Position numbers and translations under genes: made by a program. The notes under the pieces are model-generated. The model searched no databases. It saw only the letters and a list, made by a program, of their open reading frames with translations, and was not told where the DNA came from. Positions 63,795 through 64,000 of a DNA stretch of 64,000 nucleotides are shown in pieces. The stretch is taken from NCBI RefSeq assembly GCF_000237925.1, contig NC_031495.1, forward strand, positions 21,224,435-21,288,434. Reading direction: 5' to 3'. Every line of letters starts with the position of its first letter. Position 1 is the stretch's first letter. The stretch is from Schistosoma mansoni (taxonomy: Eukaryota; Platyhelminthes; Trematoda; Strigeidida; Schistosomatidae).

Positions 63795-63895
63795 ACATTC
63801 ACTTGGTATTGTTTGTTTGAGTCTTCCCATTGATGTTTAGGACTGCAACTGGTCAGTCTCTAATTGGCATCTAGCCACTATCCATCTTTGCTTAT
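63795..63895. repeat. Sm-alpha-like SINE ends, inverted
   Basis: Antisense tail (TTGTTTGAGTCTTCCCATTG to CTCTAATTGGCAT) is joined to sense 3' end (CTAGCCACTATCC-ATCTTTGCTTATAA). Similar sequence on both sides (AACTGGATCACA, AACTAGATCACA) looks like a target duplication with one difference. Confidence 0.7.
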
Positions 63896-64000
63896 AACTA
63901 GATCACACTTACTAAAAAGCTGTCTAGTAGTCAAATAAAACAGTTTCATTGTTCAAATTTTAAATTTGTTAAAAAAATCAATTTATTGAATCTGCTAAAA

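Larger units (their letters stand above)
60942..64000. other. Upstream intron or flank of MEIS, no exon recognised
   Basis: I looked on the minus strand for the first Meis homology region (motifs such as HPLFPLL, CELAT and NEDIAVFA) and did not find it, so this is probably intron with more 5' exons beyond base 64000. It holds an antisense SINE (61257-61640) and an Sm-alpha-like end (63795-63895). The rest is AT-rich single-copy-looking sequence. Confidence 0.6.

Overview
The window reads as nuclear DNA of a blood fluke, most likely a Schistosoma species. It is very AT-rich, introns run to kilobases, and it is crowded with tRNA-derived SINEs carrying hammerhead-ribozyme cores (an Sm-alpha-like family and a second, more abundant family). 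There are also RTE-type LINE fragments, Penelope-like fragments and solo-LTR-like fossils. Species cannot be settled from the window.

One host gene is supported. It is a MEIS/homothorax TALE-homeobox gene on the minus strand. Eight exons were recovered by reading splice junctions: 60891-60941, 49849-50433, 37505-38882, 18957-19087, 16063-16139, 14257-14315, 11347-11463 and 8908-9797. Every junction is GT-AG and all phases agree. Together they give 3288 coding bases, about 1095 residues plus a stop. The 5' end, with the first half of the Meis domain, lies beyond base 64000. The visible protein runs: second half of the Meis (PBX-interaction) domain, a roughly 650-residue Asn/Ser/His-rich linker, a 63-residue TALE homeodomain split over three exons, an Ala-rich segment and a long Asn/Ser-rich tail. 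This is far larger than the ~390-470 residues usual for animal MEIS proteins, and nearly all the excess is low-complexity sequence.

Layout: 1-8907 is 3' flanking DNA with SINEs and an RTE LINE copy. 8908-60941 is the gene; its seven introns (about 1.5 to 18.4 kb) hold nearly all remaining repeats. 60942-64000 is upstream intron or flank with two more SINE pieces. A 200-base N gap (17235-17434) sits in a SINE tandem array in the intron that splits the homeodomain.

The most interesting non-genic signal is the ribozyme SINEs. The second family has a pol III A/B-box promoter followed by an apparently complete hammerhead core, matching Sm-alpha in layout. One intact-looking ribozyme lies in sense orientation inside a MEIS intron. 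Copies of both families repeatedly occur as inverted (palindromic) composites, and one is fused to a piece of LINE endonuclease. Several LINE, LTR and retroposon copies show clean target-site duplications. I saw no second protein-coding gene, tRNA gene, rRNA gene or CRISPR array.
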